Below, piece after piece: positions 1-5,225 of a stretch of DNA of 5,884 bases (position 1 is its first letter; every line of letters begins with the position of its first letter). The translations under genes and the position numbers were made by a program. This DNA is from an uncultured Rikenella sp. (GTDB lineage: Bacteria; Bacteroidota; Bacteroidia; Bacteroidales; Rikenellaceae): positions 1 through 5,884 of the forward strand of contig NZ_CAJTMN010000115.1 of assembly GCF_910577125.1 (NCBI RefSeq). Reading direction: 5' to 3'. The notes beneath the pieces are model-generated. The model had not been told where the DNA came from. It saw only the letters and a program-made list of their open reading frames with translations, and did no database searches.

Positions 1-15
1 GGTCACCCGGACGCC

Positions 16-128
16 GCCCGCGCAGGGCAGTTCCGTCCGGCACAAAGCTCGACCGTCGCCCGCCCGCGTAAAAGGGCATATTCTGTGGGTTGGCATCCAG
101 CCAACCCATGAGAATTGCCGCGGGCGAC
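16..128. repeat. Copy A of a dispersed structured repeat
   Basis: Closely related to a second copy at 5082-5199. Positions 24-40 match 5094-5110 exactly, 55-83 match 5125-5153 with one difference, and 112-129 match 5183-5200 exactly. It folds on itself: 55-63 pairs with 120-128 (GTCGCCCGC/GCGGGCGAC), 75-78 with 116-119, 80-83 with 112-115 (T79 bulged), and 87-94 with 100-107 around the loop ATCCA. An unpaired 11-nt bulge (64-74, CCGCGTAAAAG) is nearly identical in both copies. A small 5' hairpin (GCCC 16-19 / GGGC 25-28) is weaker than its counterpart in copy B. No open reading frame fits the conservation. It may be a REP/MITE-like element or a structured RNA; the acting strand is unknown and the left edge may lie near the window end. 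Confidence 0.75.
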
Positions 129-202
129 TGAAATAAGCGTTGACACGCCCGCGCGCCAGACAAATAAGCCCCTACGACCCTCCCCGCAACGCCTTTCACA
201 AC

Positions 203-235
203 AAAAAAAGGGTTTCTCTCGAATGAGAGAAACCC
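203..235 (-). terminator. Rho-independent terminator of the exb operon
   Basis: On the minus strand an 11-bp perfect stem (GGGTTTCTCTC/GAGAGAAACCC, 210-220 with 225-235) closes a 4-nt loop and is followed directly by seven T residues (203-209 on the complement). It lies about 70 nt after the stop codon of the last exbD gene, and no other minus-strand gene lies between, so it marks the operon end. Confidence 0.92.
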
Positions 236-306
236 CTGTAAAACTTATTAGTAGGGTGAAGCAATCGGTCACCAATCGGCCAAATACCGACCCAGACCGA
301 CAATCG

Positions 307-792
307 TCACCTACCCTGAGTGTTGTCCTTTTCCTTAGCCGCCGCATAGCTGATCGAAAGCGCATTGGCCCGCCGCAGCTCCTGTTTGATATCGGTCACC
401 AGCCCCATTTTGGTAGCTGCGTCGATCTTCAGGCTGACGGTCATATCCGGCCGTTCGTTTTCTTTCAGTTTGTCGCGTTCGGCAGCGATGAACTCGGTGA
501 TGTTGGTCAGCGAGCTGTACGCCCCGTTGAGCTGGATACGCGGCGCCGTCCCGAGCTGTTGAACGAACTCTTTCTTGGGCGGCCCGACATAGATGTAGCT
601 GACCAGCGATTTTTTCTCGAGTTTCTGCGCCTCGCTCGCCTTCGGAGAGTCGATCTGCACCTTCAGTTCCACCTCGCGCATCGTCGTGGTGGCCATGAAG
701 AAGAACAGGATCATGAAGACAATGTCCGGCAACGATGAGGTAGAAATCCCCGGAGTACCTTTTCCTCCGCCCTTTCTTTGAATGATTGCCAT
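307..792 (-). CDS. exbD: ExbD/TolR-family biopolymer transport protein (second exbD)
   Basis: 161-residue ExbD-type protein, the last gene of the operon. ExbD dimers sit in the pore of the ExbB pentamer and couple proton flow to TonB-dependent outer-membrane import or a TolQR-like role. A short cytoplasmic N-terminus (about 1-20) leads into a single membrane helix (about 22-38), which carries the family's essential proton-carrying aspartate as D23 in SLPDIVFMILFFFMATTTM. A periplasmic domain fills the rest. Length is typical for ExbD. It starts only 2 nt after the exbD1 stop, and its ATG is preceded by a clear AGGAGGA, unusual in this phylum. Two different ExbD proteins in tandem are common in Bacteroidetes and suggest a heteromeric or two-function complex. 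The family assignment is firm; the substrate cannot be read from the sequence. Confidence 0.93.
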   Translation of the reverse strand: MAIIQRKGGGKGTPGISTSSLPDIVFMILFFFMATTTMREVELKVQIDSPKASEAQKLEKKSLVSYIYVGPPKKEFVQQLGTAPRIQLNGAYSSLTNITEFIAAERDKLKENERPDMTVSLKIDAATKMGLVTDIKQELRRANALSISYAAAKEKDNTQGR

Positions 793-794
793 GA

Positions 795-1373
795 TTATTT
801 TCCTCCTGTCAGGTTACGCGGTTCGGCTTCCGAGATTTTGACCGGAATCGCCTTGTTGATCGCCTTCTGCTGTTCAGGACTCAGGTCGGTATACGGCCTC
901 CCGAACGATTTTTGCGCCAGGTCGTTTTTCGCTTCGTTATAAGCCTTGGTCAGTTCGTTCTGCACCTTGAGGTACATTTCGTAGCTGGTACCGCGGTCGT
1001 TCTGGAGCGAAATCAGCCCTTTGCTCACCGGATAGCTGCCGAGCAACGGAATTTCGGTCATCTCCTTCTCCGGCATAGAGGGGTCGTTGGTCGGGTTGGT
1101 GATAAAGGTTTTGGCCTTTTCGCTCAAGCCCGAGACATCCATCCGTTGTCCCGCCACCAGGAGCTGGTTATTGCCGCTGACGAACACCTGGAGCACGTTA
1201 CGCTCGTGGGCGTCCATCCCCGGGTCGTTGTCCTGTTCGACCAGAGGGGGCAATTTCCGGGAGATCCCCGAATCGACGTTCATCGAAGTCGTCATCAGCC
1301 AGAAGATGAGCAACAGGAACGCGATGTCGGCCATAGATCCGGAATTGATTTCTGGAACTTTTCTTTTCGCCAT
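795..1373 (-). CDS. exbD: ExbD/TolR-family biopolymer transport protein (first exbD)
   Basis: 192-residue ExbD homologue, longer than the usual ~140 residues. After a short basic N-terminus comes one membrane helix (about 15-32) in SGSMADIAFLLLIFWLMTTS, with the conserved proton-carrying aspartate at D16. The periplasmic part has an extra stretch (about 90-170), including a charged, Gln/Asn/Lys-rich segment around 135-172, before a C-terminal VKISEAEP strand; the added length is what distinguishes it from the following ExbD. The start at 1373 is the only sensible one because it places the helix at the N-terminus; no Shine-Dalgarno is visible. It lies 12 nt after the upstream membrane-protein stop and 2 nt before exbD2, so translation is probably coupled. 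Expected partners are ExbB and a TonB encoded elsewhere. Confidence 0.92.
   Translation of the reverse strand: MAKRKVPEINSGSMADIAFLLLIFWLMTTSMNVDSGISRKLPPLVEQDNDPGMDAHERNVLQVFVSGNNQLLVAGQRMDVSGLSEKAKTFITNPTNDPSMPEKEMTEIPLLGSYPVSKGLISLQNDRGTSYEMYLKVQNELTKAYNEAKNDLAQKSFGRPYTDLSPEQQKAINKAIPVKISEAEPRNLTGGK
801..807 (-). promoter_or_regulatory. Strong Shine-Dalgarno before exbD2
   Basis: On the minus strand AGGAGGA lies 8 nt before the exbD2 ATG (792) and inside the last codons of exbD1. The other operon starts show A-rich leaders with no such motif, as is usual for Bacteroidetes. This motif supports the start at 792 and may raise or couple translation of the last gene. Confidence 0.6.
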
Positions 1374-1385
1374 CTTCGTGAGCGG

Positions 1386-1808
1386 TTATTTTTTGATGAG
1401 TTTGTAGACTTCACCGAAGAGGATGCTGAGGATCACCCCGATGAAGGCGATGTAAGTGGCATAAAGTGCCGTATCGCTGAACTTGAGTTCGAACGAGTCG
1501 TCCATCATCTTGCCGCTGGCGAGCCGGATCGGTTCGTCGCTCGCCAGAGCGTACGACACGAGCAGCACGACCACCAGCACACCCAGCCCGATCAGCGAGC
1601 GAGTAGCGCTCTTCGGATTCTGGAACACGGCGAACAGCGGCATGATAATCACCAGCGCAATGGTCAGGAGTACCATGACCAGCGCCCAGACGAGCATCAT
1701 GTTGAGCGTCACGCTCTCTTCGCCTTCGACGAAGGTCGCCGCCCCGAGCACCACCAGAATGGCCGAAACGACCAGGAGGATGTATTTAATAATCGAAAGG
1801 TATTTCAT
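1386..1808 (-). CDS. Conserved membrane protein of the exb operon, function unknown
   Basis: 140 residues from the ATG at 1808. The frame stays open upstream to 1889, but MKYLSIIKY gives a normal membrane-protein start, while the upstream residues (MRRPVRGKFPAVG...) look like translated leader. Four hydrophobic segments are visible: about 5-24, 36-62, 71-89 and 112-134. A polar loop (about 90-111, DEPIRLASGKMMDDSFELKF) separates the last two, and the tail is short and basic (YKLIKK). I see no enzyme motif. From memory, small membrane proteins between exbB and the exbD pair occur in many Bacteroidetes operons, so it may be an accessory subunit of the motor; this is inference. It follows exbB after a 105-nt gap and precedes exbD1 by 12 nt. 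Confidence 0.85.
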   Translation of the reverse strand: MKYLSIIKYILLVVSAILVVLGAATFVEGEESVTLNMMLVWALVMVLLTIALVIIMPLFAVFQNPKSATRSLIGLGVLVVVLLVSYALASDEPIRLASGKMMDDSFELKFSDTALYATYIAFIGVILSILFGEVYKLIKK

Positions 1809-1913
1809 AGTTTCGTTTGTGCCTAAAACACGCCACGGCGCTCCCGCAGAGCCCACGGCCGGAAACTTGCCCCGAACCGGTCGCCGCACGAGCCGAAGCC
1901 GTGTATGCGCGGA

Positions 1914-2723
1914 TTATTTTTTCAGGTATTTGGTCAGGATGTCCACCAGCGAGATGGAAGCGTCTTCCATCGAGATCACGATACTATCGACCTTAGCGAC
2001 CAGATAGTTGTAGAACAGCTGGAGGATCACAGCGGCGATAAGCCCGGCCACGGTGGTCAAAAGGGCGATCTTCATCCCCCCTGCAACCAGTGCCGGAGCG
2101 ATATCCCCTGCAGCTTCGATGGCGTCGAACGCCGCGATCATACCGACCACGGTACCCATAAACCCGAGCATCGGCGACAGCGCGATGAAGAGCGAGATCC
2201 ACGACATACCGCTTTCGAGCTGCCCCGCCTGTACCGAGCCGTAGGAAGCGACCGATTTTTCGACCACGTCGATCCCTTCGCTGGTCCGGTCGAGCCCCTG
2301 ATAGAAGATCGAAGCCACCGGTCCGCGGGTATTGCGGCAAACGTCCTTGGCAGCTTCCACCCCGCCTTTATTCAGGGCATCTTCCACTTTTTCGAGCAGT
2401 TTCTTGGTGTTAACGGTAGCGAGGTTCAGATAGATCACGCGTTCGATCACGATAGCCAGCCCCAGCACCAAGCAGAGGAGGATCGGCGACATCCAGCCCA
2501 CACCCCCTTCGATGAATTTCTGTTTCAGCGCCTGATGCATCGGCTGTCCGCCGAAGTCTTCGCCAGCCACCGCATCTGCAATGGCTTCTTCGGCCGGCGT
2601 GAGCGCCTCGGTCTGTTCGGTCTGCGCAGCAGCGGTCGAGTCGGCAGCGTCTTGCGCATACAGGTTCACGGTTCCGAAGGTCAGCAGACCTACCATGGAC
2701 ACGATTGTCAGAAGTTTTTTCAT
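1914..2723 (-). CDS. exbB: ExbB/MotA/TolQ-family proton channel protein
   Basis: 269 residues from the ATG at 2723. It begins with a signal-peptide-like segment (MKKLLTIVSMVGLLTFGTVNLYAQ, likely cut after LYA at residue 23), then an acidic Ala/Gln/Glu-rich stretch (24-60). The ExbB body follows: membrane helix about 77-98 (SPILLCLVLGLAIVIERV), a cytoplasmic region about 105-170, helix two with the family motif LSPMLGFMGTVVGMIAAF (182-199), and helix three around MKIALLTTVAGLIAAVILQL (217-236). The GTVVG threonine (T191) and the TT pair (223-224) are the expected pore residues. ATGs at 2834 and 2777 are in frame but would bury the signal peptide, so 2723 is preferred; it lacks a Shine-Dalgarno. 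It is the first gene of the operon and forms the ExbB pentamer around the ExbD subunits. Confidence 0.93.
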   Translation of the reverse strand: MKKLLTIVSMVGLLTFGTVNLYAQDAADSTAAAQTEQTEALTPAEEAIADAVAGEDFGGQPMHQALKQKFIEGGVGWMSPILLCLVLGLAIVIERVIYLNLATVNTKKLLEKVEDALNKGGVEAAKDVCRNTRGPVASIFYQGLDRTSEGIDVVEKSVASYGSVQAGQLESGMSWISLFIALSPMLGFMGTVVGMIAAFDAIEAAGDIAPALVAGGMKIALLTTVAGLIAAVILQLFYNYLVAKVDSIVISMEDASISLVDILTKYLKK

Positions 2724-2992
2724 AGTGACGGTAATTTGATTTAGTTGTTTTGTTTGTTTCGTTAGTTCGTCGGTCATAGTTTCAGCGCGTGGCAGCCGCG
2801 CGGACGATTCGCTTTCCGGCATACGTGCGTCCACTCTCCCGGAATCGACCGCCTCTGAAAGTAACAGCCCCCAACCTCCCGTTCAACCGGTTTTGCGCCC
2901 GACGGAATGTTCGTCGACAGGCCTTTTACCCGCCCTATTTTTTGTCCGTCCGACAAAATCGGGACTACGTCGGTTGTCCGCAATCCCCGCCT
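2724..2992. other. Upstream region of the exb operon, no gene seen
   Basis: No credible coding sequence on either strand. The 20-40 nt directly before exbB (minus strand) are rich in A and C, typical of Bacteroidetes translation starts. A 7-bp hairpin (TTTTGTC 2940-2946 / GACAAAA 2952-2958, loop CGTCC) lies about 220 nt upstream; neither side has a run of T suited to termination, so its role is unclear. Confidence 0.55.
2856..2887 (-). promoter_or_regulatory. Possible promoter of the exb operon
   Basis: Minus-strand GTTG (2884-2887) is followed after 20 nt by TACTTTCA (2856-2863). This resembles the Bacteroidetes TTTG / TAnnTTTG pattern with correct spacing, but the -7 box misses the last two consensus bases. 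Transcription would begin near 2850, giving a leader of roughly 125 nt before exbB. It is the best candidate I found, not a strong one. Confidence 0.3.
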
Positions 2993-3291
2993 CCCGTCAA
3001 TAAAATTCCTGAACGGGATTCATCGCGCCGCCGTGGCTTGTTTTTCTCGTTTCCCGTCAATAAAATTCCTGAACGGGATTCATCGCGCCGCCGTGGCTTG
3101 TTTTTCTCGTTTCCCGTCAATTGAAACTCCTGAACGGGATCAATCGCGCCGCCGTGGCTTGTTTTTCTCGTTTCCCGTCATTGAAATTCCTGAACGGGAT
3201 TAACTGCGCCGCTATGAGGCTTGTTTTTTCTCATTTCCCGTCATTGAAATTCCTGAACGGGATTAACTGCGCCGCTATGCGGCTTGTTTTT
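2993..3291. repeat. Tandem array of five ~60-bp units
   Basis: Units begin at 2993, 3053, 3113, 3174 and 3237, with lengths 60, 60, 61, 63 and about 55. Units 1 and 2 are identical. Unit 3 differs slightly. Units 4 and 5 share TAACTGCGCCGCTATG where units 1-2 have TCATCGCGCCGCCGTG. Each unit holds an inverted pair TCCCGT / ACGGGA (the first base belongs to the preceding unit's end) around ~15 nt that include ATTCCTGAA, then a GC-rich stretch and TTGTTTTT. The whole unit is conserved, so this is a minisatellite, not a CRISPR array. The gradient from identical to diverged units suggests recent duplication at the left end. The copy number probably varies between strains. Confidence 0.93.
3271..3291 (+). 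terminator. Terminator-like hairpin in the last array unit
   Basis: GCCGC-TAT-GCGGC (3271-3283) is followed by TTGTTTTT on the plus strand. Unit 4 has the same layout with one stem mismatch (GCCGCTATGAGGC, 3210-3222), and units 1-3 have only a 3-bp stem before the same T-rich run. The orientation would stop plus-strand transcription, although all nearby genes read on the minus strand. Confidence 0.4.
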
Positions 3292-3455
3292 CCCCCGCCT
3301 CCCGGCGGGCTCCCTGCAATTACCTCCCCGAAAAATGCCCCATGCGCTGCATGTTTTGTACGGATGAACAGGAATTCTTCACCGAACAAGTTCGTTTCGA
3401 TTTCTGTTCATCCGTACAACCCGCTTTGCGGGAAGGCTATTTTTCGGCTCGATTG
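3292..3455. other. Hairpin-rich spacer between array and tRNA-Ser
   Basis: No gene seen. Besides the long inverted repeat at 3356-3419, there are three short perfect hairpins: CCCGCC/GGCGGG (3294-3299 with 3304-3309), CATGC/GCATG (3341-3345 with 3349-3353, followed by TTTT on the plus strand), and CCCGC/GCGGG (3420-3424 with 3428-3432). The last lies 23 nt after the tRNA 3' end and could help end or protect the tRNA transcript, but no T run follows it on the minus strand. Confidence 0.5.
3356..3419. repeat. 16-bp perfect inverted repeat (long hairpin)
   Basis: TTGTACGGATGAACAG (3356-3371) is the exact reverse complement of 3404-3419. The pairing continues inward for about five more pairs including two G-U (3372-3376 with 3399-3403). 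The loop holds a nested palindrome CGAAC-AA-GTTCG. It lies downstream of tRNA-Ser on the tRNA strand but is not followed by a T run there. It could be an RNA hairpin, a terminator of unusual type, or the ends of a tiny decayed mobile element. Confidence 0.8.
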
Positions 3456-3543
3456 CGGAGGAAAAGGGATTCGAACCCTTGATACCCTTTTGAGGTATAC
3501 ACACTTTCCAGGCGTGCTCCTTCGACCACTCGGACATTCCTCC
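3456..3543 (-). tRNA. tRNA-Ser(GGA)
   Basis: 88 nt on the minus strand, starting GGAGGAATGTCCGAGTGG. The acceptor stem GGAGGAA/TTCCTCC is perfect with a G discriminator base, as expected for serine. The D arm is TCC/GGA. The anticodon stem CACGC/GTGTG (one G-U) encloses the loop CTGGAAA with anticodon GGA, reading UCC and UCU codons. A long variable arm (ATACC/GGTAT) marks a class II tRNA, and the T arm is AAGGG-TTCGAAT-CCCTT. CCA is not encoded; the bases after the discriminator are CAA. Confidence 0.97.
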
Positions 3544-3654
3544 ATGTACTCCCGTTCAAAGACCGCTTTACCCCGTGACCGACAAGGAGTTACCCACACC
3601 GGACACCCCTCCGGCAGCGCCCCCGGCCCCGGGAAACGAGCCGTTTCAACGGGT

Positions 3655-3686
3655 TAAAGTTAGAATAAAAATTTATTGTGCACAAT
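3655..3686 (-). promoter_or_regulatory. Bacteroidetes-type promoter of tRNA-Ser
   Basis: On the minus strand ATTG (3683-3686) and TAACTTTA (3655-3662) are separated by exactly 20 nt, matching the TTG / TAnnTTTG consensus except for the final base. The start of transcription would be near 3648-3650, about 105 nt before the mature tRNA. The leader contains two mutually exclusive small hairpins (GAAACG/CGTTTC at 3633-3647, and CCGTT/AACGG at 3642-3652 in part). Confidence 0.6.
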
Positions 3687-3687
3687 A
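3674..3687. promoter_or_regulatory. 14-bp palindrome over the -33 box, candidate operator
   Basis: TATTGTGCACAATA is a perfect palindrome in an AT-rich spacer and contains the -33 element of the tRNA-Ser promoter, a location suited to a dimeric regulator. It is also about 40 nt after the ansA stop and is followed on the minus strand by AATTTTT, so it could instead act as a weak terminator hairpin for ansA. Confidence 0.4.
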
Positions 3688-3723
3688 TCCCGCCAAAATT
3701 CCTCACTTTCCGCCCTCCCCTCT

Positions 3724-4737
3724 TCAGACCGTCATCTCCCCCCGGATCGACATCCTGAGGTAATTCATCAACTGCCCCTGCGACAATCCGCGCCCCAGGA
3801 GGTACATCAGTTTCGCCACCGCCGCCTCGGTCGTCATATCCCGCCCGCTCACCACCCCCGCCTTCAGGAGCGCCCTCCCCGTGTCGTAGAGTTCCATATC
3901 CACGCTCCCCGCCGCACACTGCGTCACATTGATCACCACCACGCCGCCCGCCACCGTCTCGGCCACCGTCTCCACGAACCACCCGTCGGTCGGCGCATTC
4001 CCCGCCCCGTAAGTCTCCAGCACGACCCCCCGCAGCCCCTCGACACCGAGCATCGCCCGGAAAATTTCGGGCCTCAGCCCCGGAAAAATCCGCACCACCG
4101 CCACCCGCGTTTCCAACGCCGTATCGGCCTTCAGCGAAGGCAGAAAGCTGTCCACCTTCCTGATATACGGTTCGTTGTATTTGATCGCAATTCCCGCCTC
4201 AGCCAACGGCGGATAGTTCGGACTGCGGAACGCATTGAAGTGTTCGGCATTGTATTTAATCGTCCGATTGGCCCTGAGGAGGCTGTTCTGGAAGTAGATA
4301 CACACCTCGGGCACCATCCCCGAGGCGGCGATTTCGATGGCCGAGACCAGATTTTCCCGTCCGTCCGTCCTCAGCACCCCGATCGGGATCTGGCTTCCGG
4401 TGAAGATAATCGGTTTGGCCAGATTCTCCATCATGAAGCTGATCGCCGAAGCGGTATACGCCATCGTATCCGTCCCGTGCAGGACGACGAATCCGTCATA
4501 GCCGTCATAAGCGTCCCGAATCGTGACCGCCAGCCGTTCCCATTCGACGGGACTGACATTCGACGAGTCGATCACAGGGTCGAACGCGACGGTATCGATG
4601 CGTATTCCGAATTTGCGCAACTCGGGAACTTCGTTTCCGATTTGTGTGAAATCGAACGGAGCGAGCGAGCCGGTTTCTGGATTTGTTTTCATCCCGATCG
4701 TTCCGCCCGTGTATATGAGGAGTATCGACCTGTCCAT
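3724..4737 (-). CDS. ansA: Type I (cytoplasmic) L-asparaginase
   Basis: 337 residues, close to the 338 of E. coli AnsA. It hydrolyses L-asparagine to L-aspartate and ammonia in the cytoplasm. The N-terminus MDRSILLIYTGGTIGM carries the catalytic loop with T13. The second signature VVLHGTDTMAYTASA gives T89 and D90, and K161 (RTIKYN) completes the Thr-Asp-Lys set. S58/S59 fits the substrate-binding serine, and GAGNAP (244-249) and the C-terminal small domain are present. There is no signal peptide, which argues against the periplasmic type II enzyme. The only plausible start is 4737, as the fold begins at once. It is a single gene; tRNA-Ser lies about 180 nt downstream with its own promoter. 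Upstream it abuts a decayed surface-protein fragment. The third-position GC richness leaves a long, spurious opposite-strand frame. Confidence 0.96.
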   Translation of the reverse strand: MDRSILLIYTGGTIGMKTNPETGSLAPFDFTQIGNEVPELRKFGIRIDTVAFDPVIDSSNVSPVEWERLAVTIRDAYDGYDGFVVLHGTDTMAYTASAISFMMENLAKPIIFTGSQIPIGVLRTDGRENLVSAIEIAASGMVPEVCIYFQNSLLRANRTIKYNAEHFNAFRSPNYPPLAEAGIAIKYNEPYIRKVDSFLPSLKADTALETRVAVVRIFPGLRPEIFRAMLGVEGLRGVVLETYGAGNAPTDGWFVETVAETVAGGVVVINVTQCAAGSVDMELYDTGRALLKAGVVSGRDMTTEAAVAKLMYLLGRGLSQGQLMNYLRMSIRGEMTV

Positions 4738-4744
4738 ATGTATG

Positions 4745-4752
4745 CAAAGCTA
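4745..4752 (-). promoter_or_regulatory. -7 box of ansA, implying a near-leaderless mRNA
   Basis: TAGCTTTG on the minus strand is an exact TAnnTTTG match, ending 7 nt before the ansA ATG. No TTG is seen 19-21 nt further upstream, where an A-rich run lies instead. If used, transcription would begin within a few bases of the start codon. Confidence 0.4.
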
Positions 4753-4777
4753 ACATTTTTTTCTCACCGCGCATTCG

Positions 4778-4966
4778 GTTTCCGCCCCGGGCGAACGCCA
4801 TCGGGAGACGGGCGCGCTGGGCGGAGTCGGCAACTACGGGTTCAGCTGGTCTTCCGATACGAGCGGCATCTACGGCCTGGACTTGAATTTGCATTCGCAG
4901 CGCCTCGCCACCAGCAACTCGACCAACCGCAGCTACGGTTTTCAGTTGCGTTGCCTCTCGGAATAA
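4778..4966 (+). pseudogene. 3' fragment of a FISUMP-type surface protein
   Basis: In the frame ending at TAA 4964-4966 the translation reads SAPGERHRETGALGGVGNYGFSWSS, then GLDLNLHSQ, and ends RSYGFQLRCLSE. This is the C-terminus of Fib-succ-major/FISUMP-like proteins, which Bacteroidales carry as large families of fimbrillin-like or surface lipoproteins. Only about 60 codons remain; no start, signal peptide or upstream domain is present, and the similarity fades around 4778 just before the ansA promoter. The final 36 nt (4935-4970) are identical to 5620-5655 of the second fragment, while the middle residues differ. It may be a decayed paralogue or a silent donor of C-terminal variants. Confidence 0.8.
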
Positions 4967-5081
4967 ACGGTGCGTGTCGCACTCACAAATGGCCGGGTCT
5001 ACCCTAACAGGTAGCCTCTATCCCATTTTACCGACACAGCCGCAGAAATGCGAAGCATTTCCCGTCCACGGGACGTGGGGC
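4967..5081. other. Spacer between fragment 1 and repeat copy B
   Basis: No gene seen. It contains three small perfect hairpins: CTACC/GGTAG (4999-5003 with 5010-5014), GAAATGC/GCATTTC (5045-5051 with 5055-5061) and CGTCC/GGACG (5063-5067 with 5071-5075). The last two lie directly before copy B and may belong to it, but the matching part of copy A lies outside the window, so this cannot be tested here. Confidence 0.5.
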
Positions 5082-5199
5082 CTGCCCGGCCCGAGGGCAG
5101 TTCCGTCCGGGGCAAAGCCCGAAAGTCGCCCGCCCGCCTAAAAGGGCATATTCTTGTTGGTTGGCGCTTGGCCAACCAACAAGAATTGCCGCGGGCGAC
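5082..5199. repeat. Copy B of the dispersed structured repeat
   Basis: Same element as 16-128, in the same orientation. A 5' hairpin CTGCCC/GGGCAG (5082-5087 with 5095-5100) is perfect here. GGGC-AAA-GCCC follows (5111-5114 region). The main fold pairs 5125-5133 with 5191-5199 and 5145-5148 with 5187-5190, then a perfect 16-bp stem 5150-5165 with 5171-5186 around the loop GCTTG. The bulge CCGCCTAAAAG (5134-5144) lies on one side only. Relative to copy A the stem has a full compensatory change (G87-C107 to T5158-A5178) and wobble-to-Watson-Crick changes, so selection or common origin has kept the structure. Confidence 0.8.
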
Positions 5200-5225
5200 T
5201 CAAACCGCGCACCGACGCCTTAGGA

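Noticed and set aside
139..171. Sigma70-like TTGACA after repeat copy A
   Set aside because: There is no good -10 at 17 nt, and the primary sigma factor of Bacteroidetes uses a different consensus.
912..1826. 304-residue plus-strand frame opposite exbD1 and the membrane protein
   Set aside because: Low-complexity His/Arg/Asp-rich composition and complete overlap with well-supported minus-strand genes.
1905..2744. 279-residue plus-strand frame opposite exbB
   Set aside because: Antisense shadow of exbB with no family resemblance.
2993..3291. CRISPR array
   Set aside because: The complete ~60-bp unit is conserved, including the part that would be spacer, and no cas gene is present. The resemblance of ATTGAAAT to the end of type I-C repeats is chance.
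2789..3657. Plus-strand open frames across the tandem array (repeats such as LKFLNGIN)
   Set aside because: They exist because the 60-bp period keeps the frame open; unit lengths of 61 and 63 shift it, no start signal is present, and changes between units do not preserve a protein.
3676..5007. 443-residue plus-strand frame opposite ansA
   Set aside because: It is the mirror of ansA in GC-rich codons, is dominated by His, Arg and Pro, and runs into the surface-protein fragment in the wrong frame.
5082..5199. Integron attC site
   Set aside because: The hairpin arms lack the GTTRRRY/RYYYAAC core and the paired-box layout, and no integrase is present.
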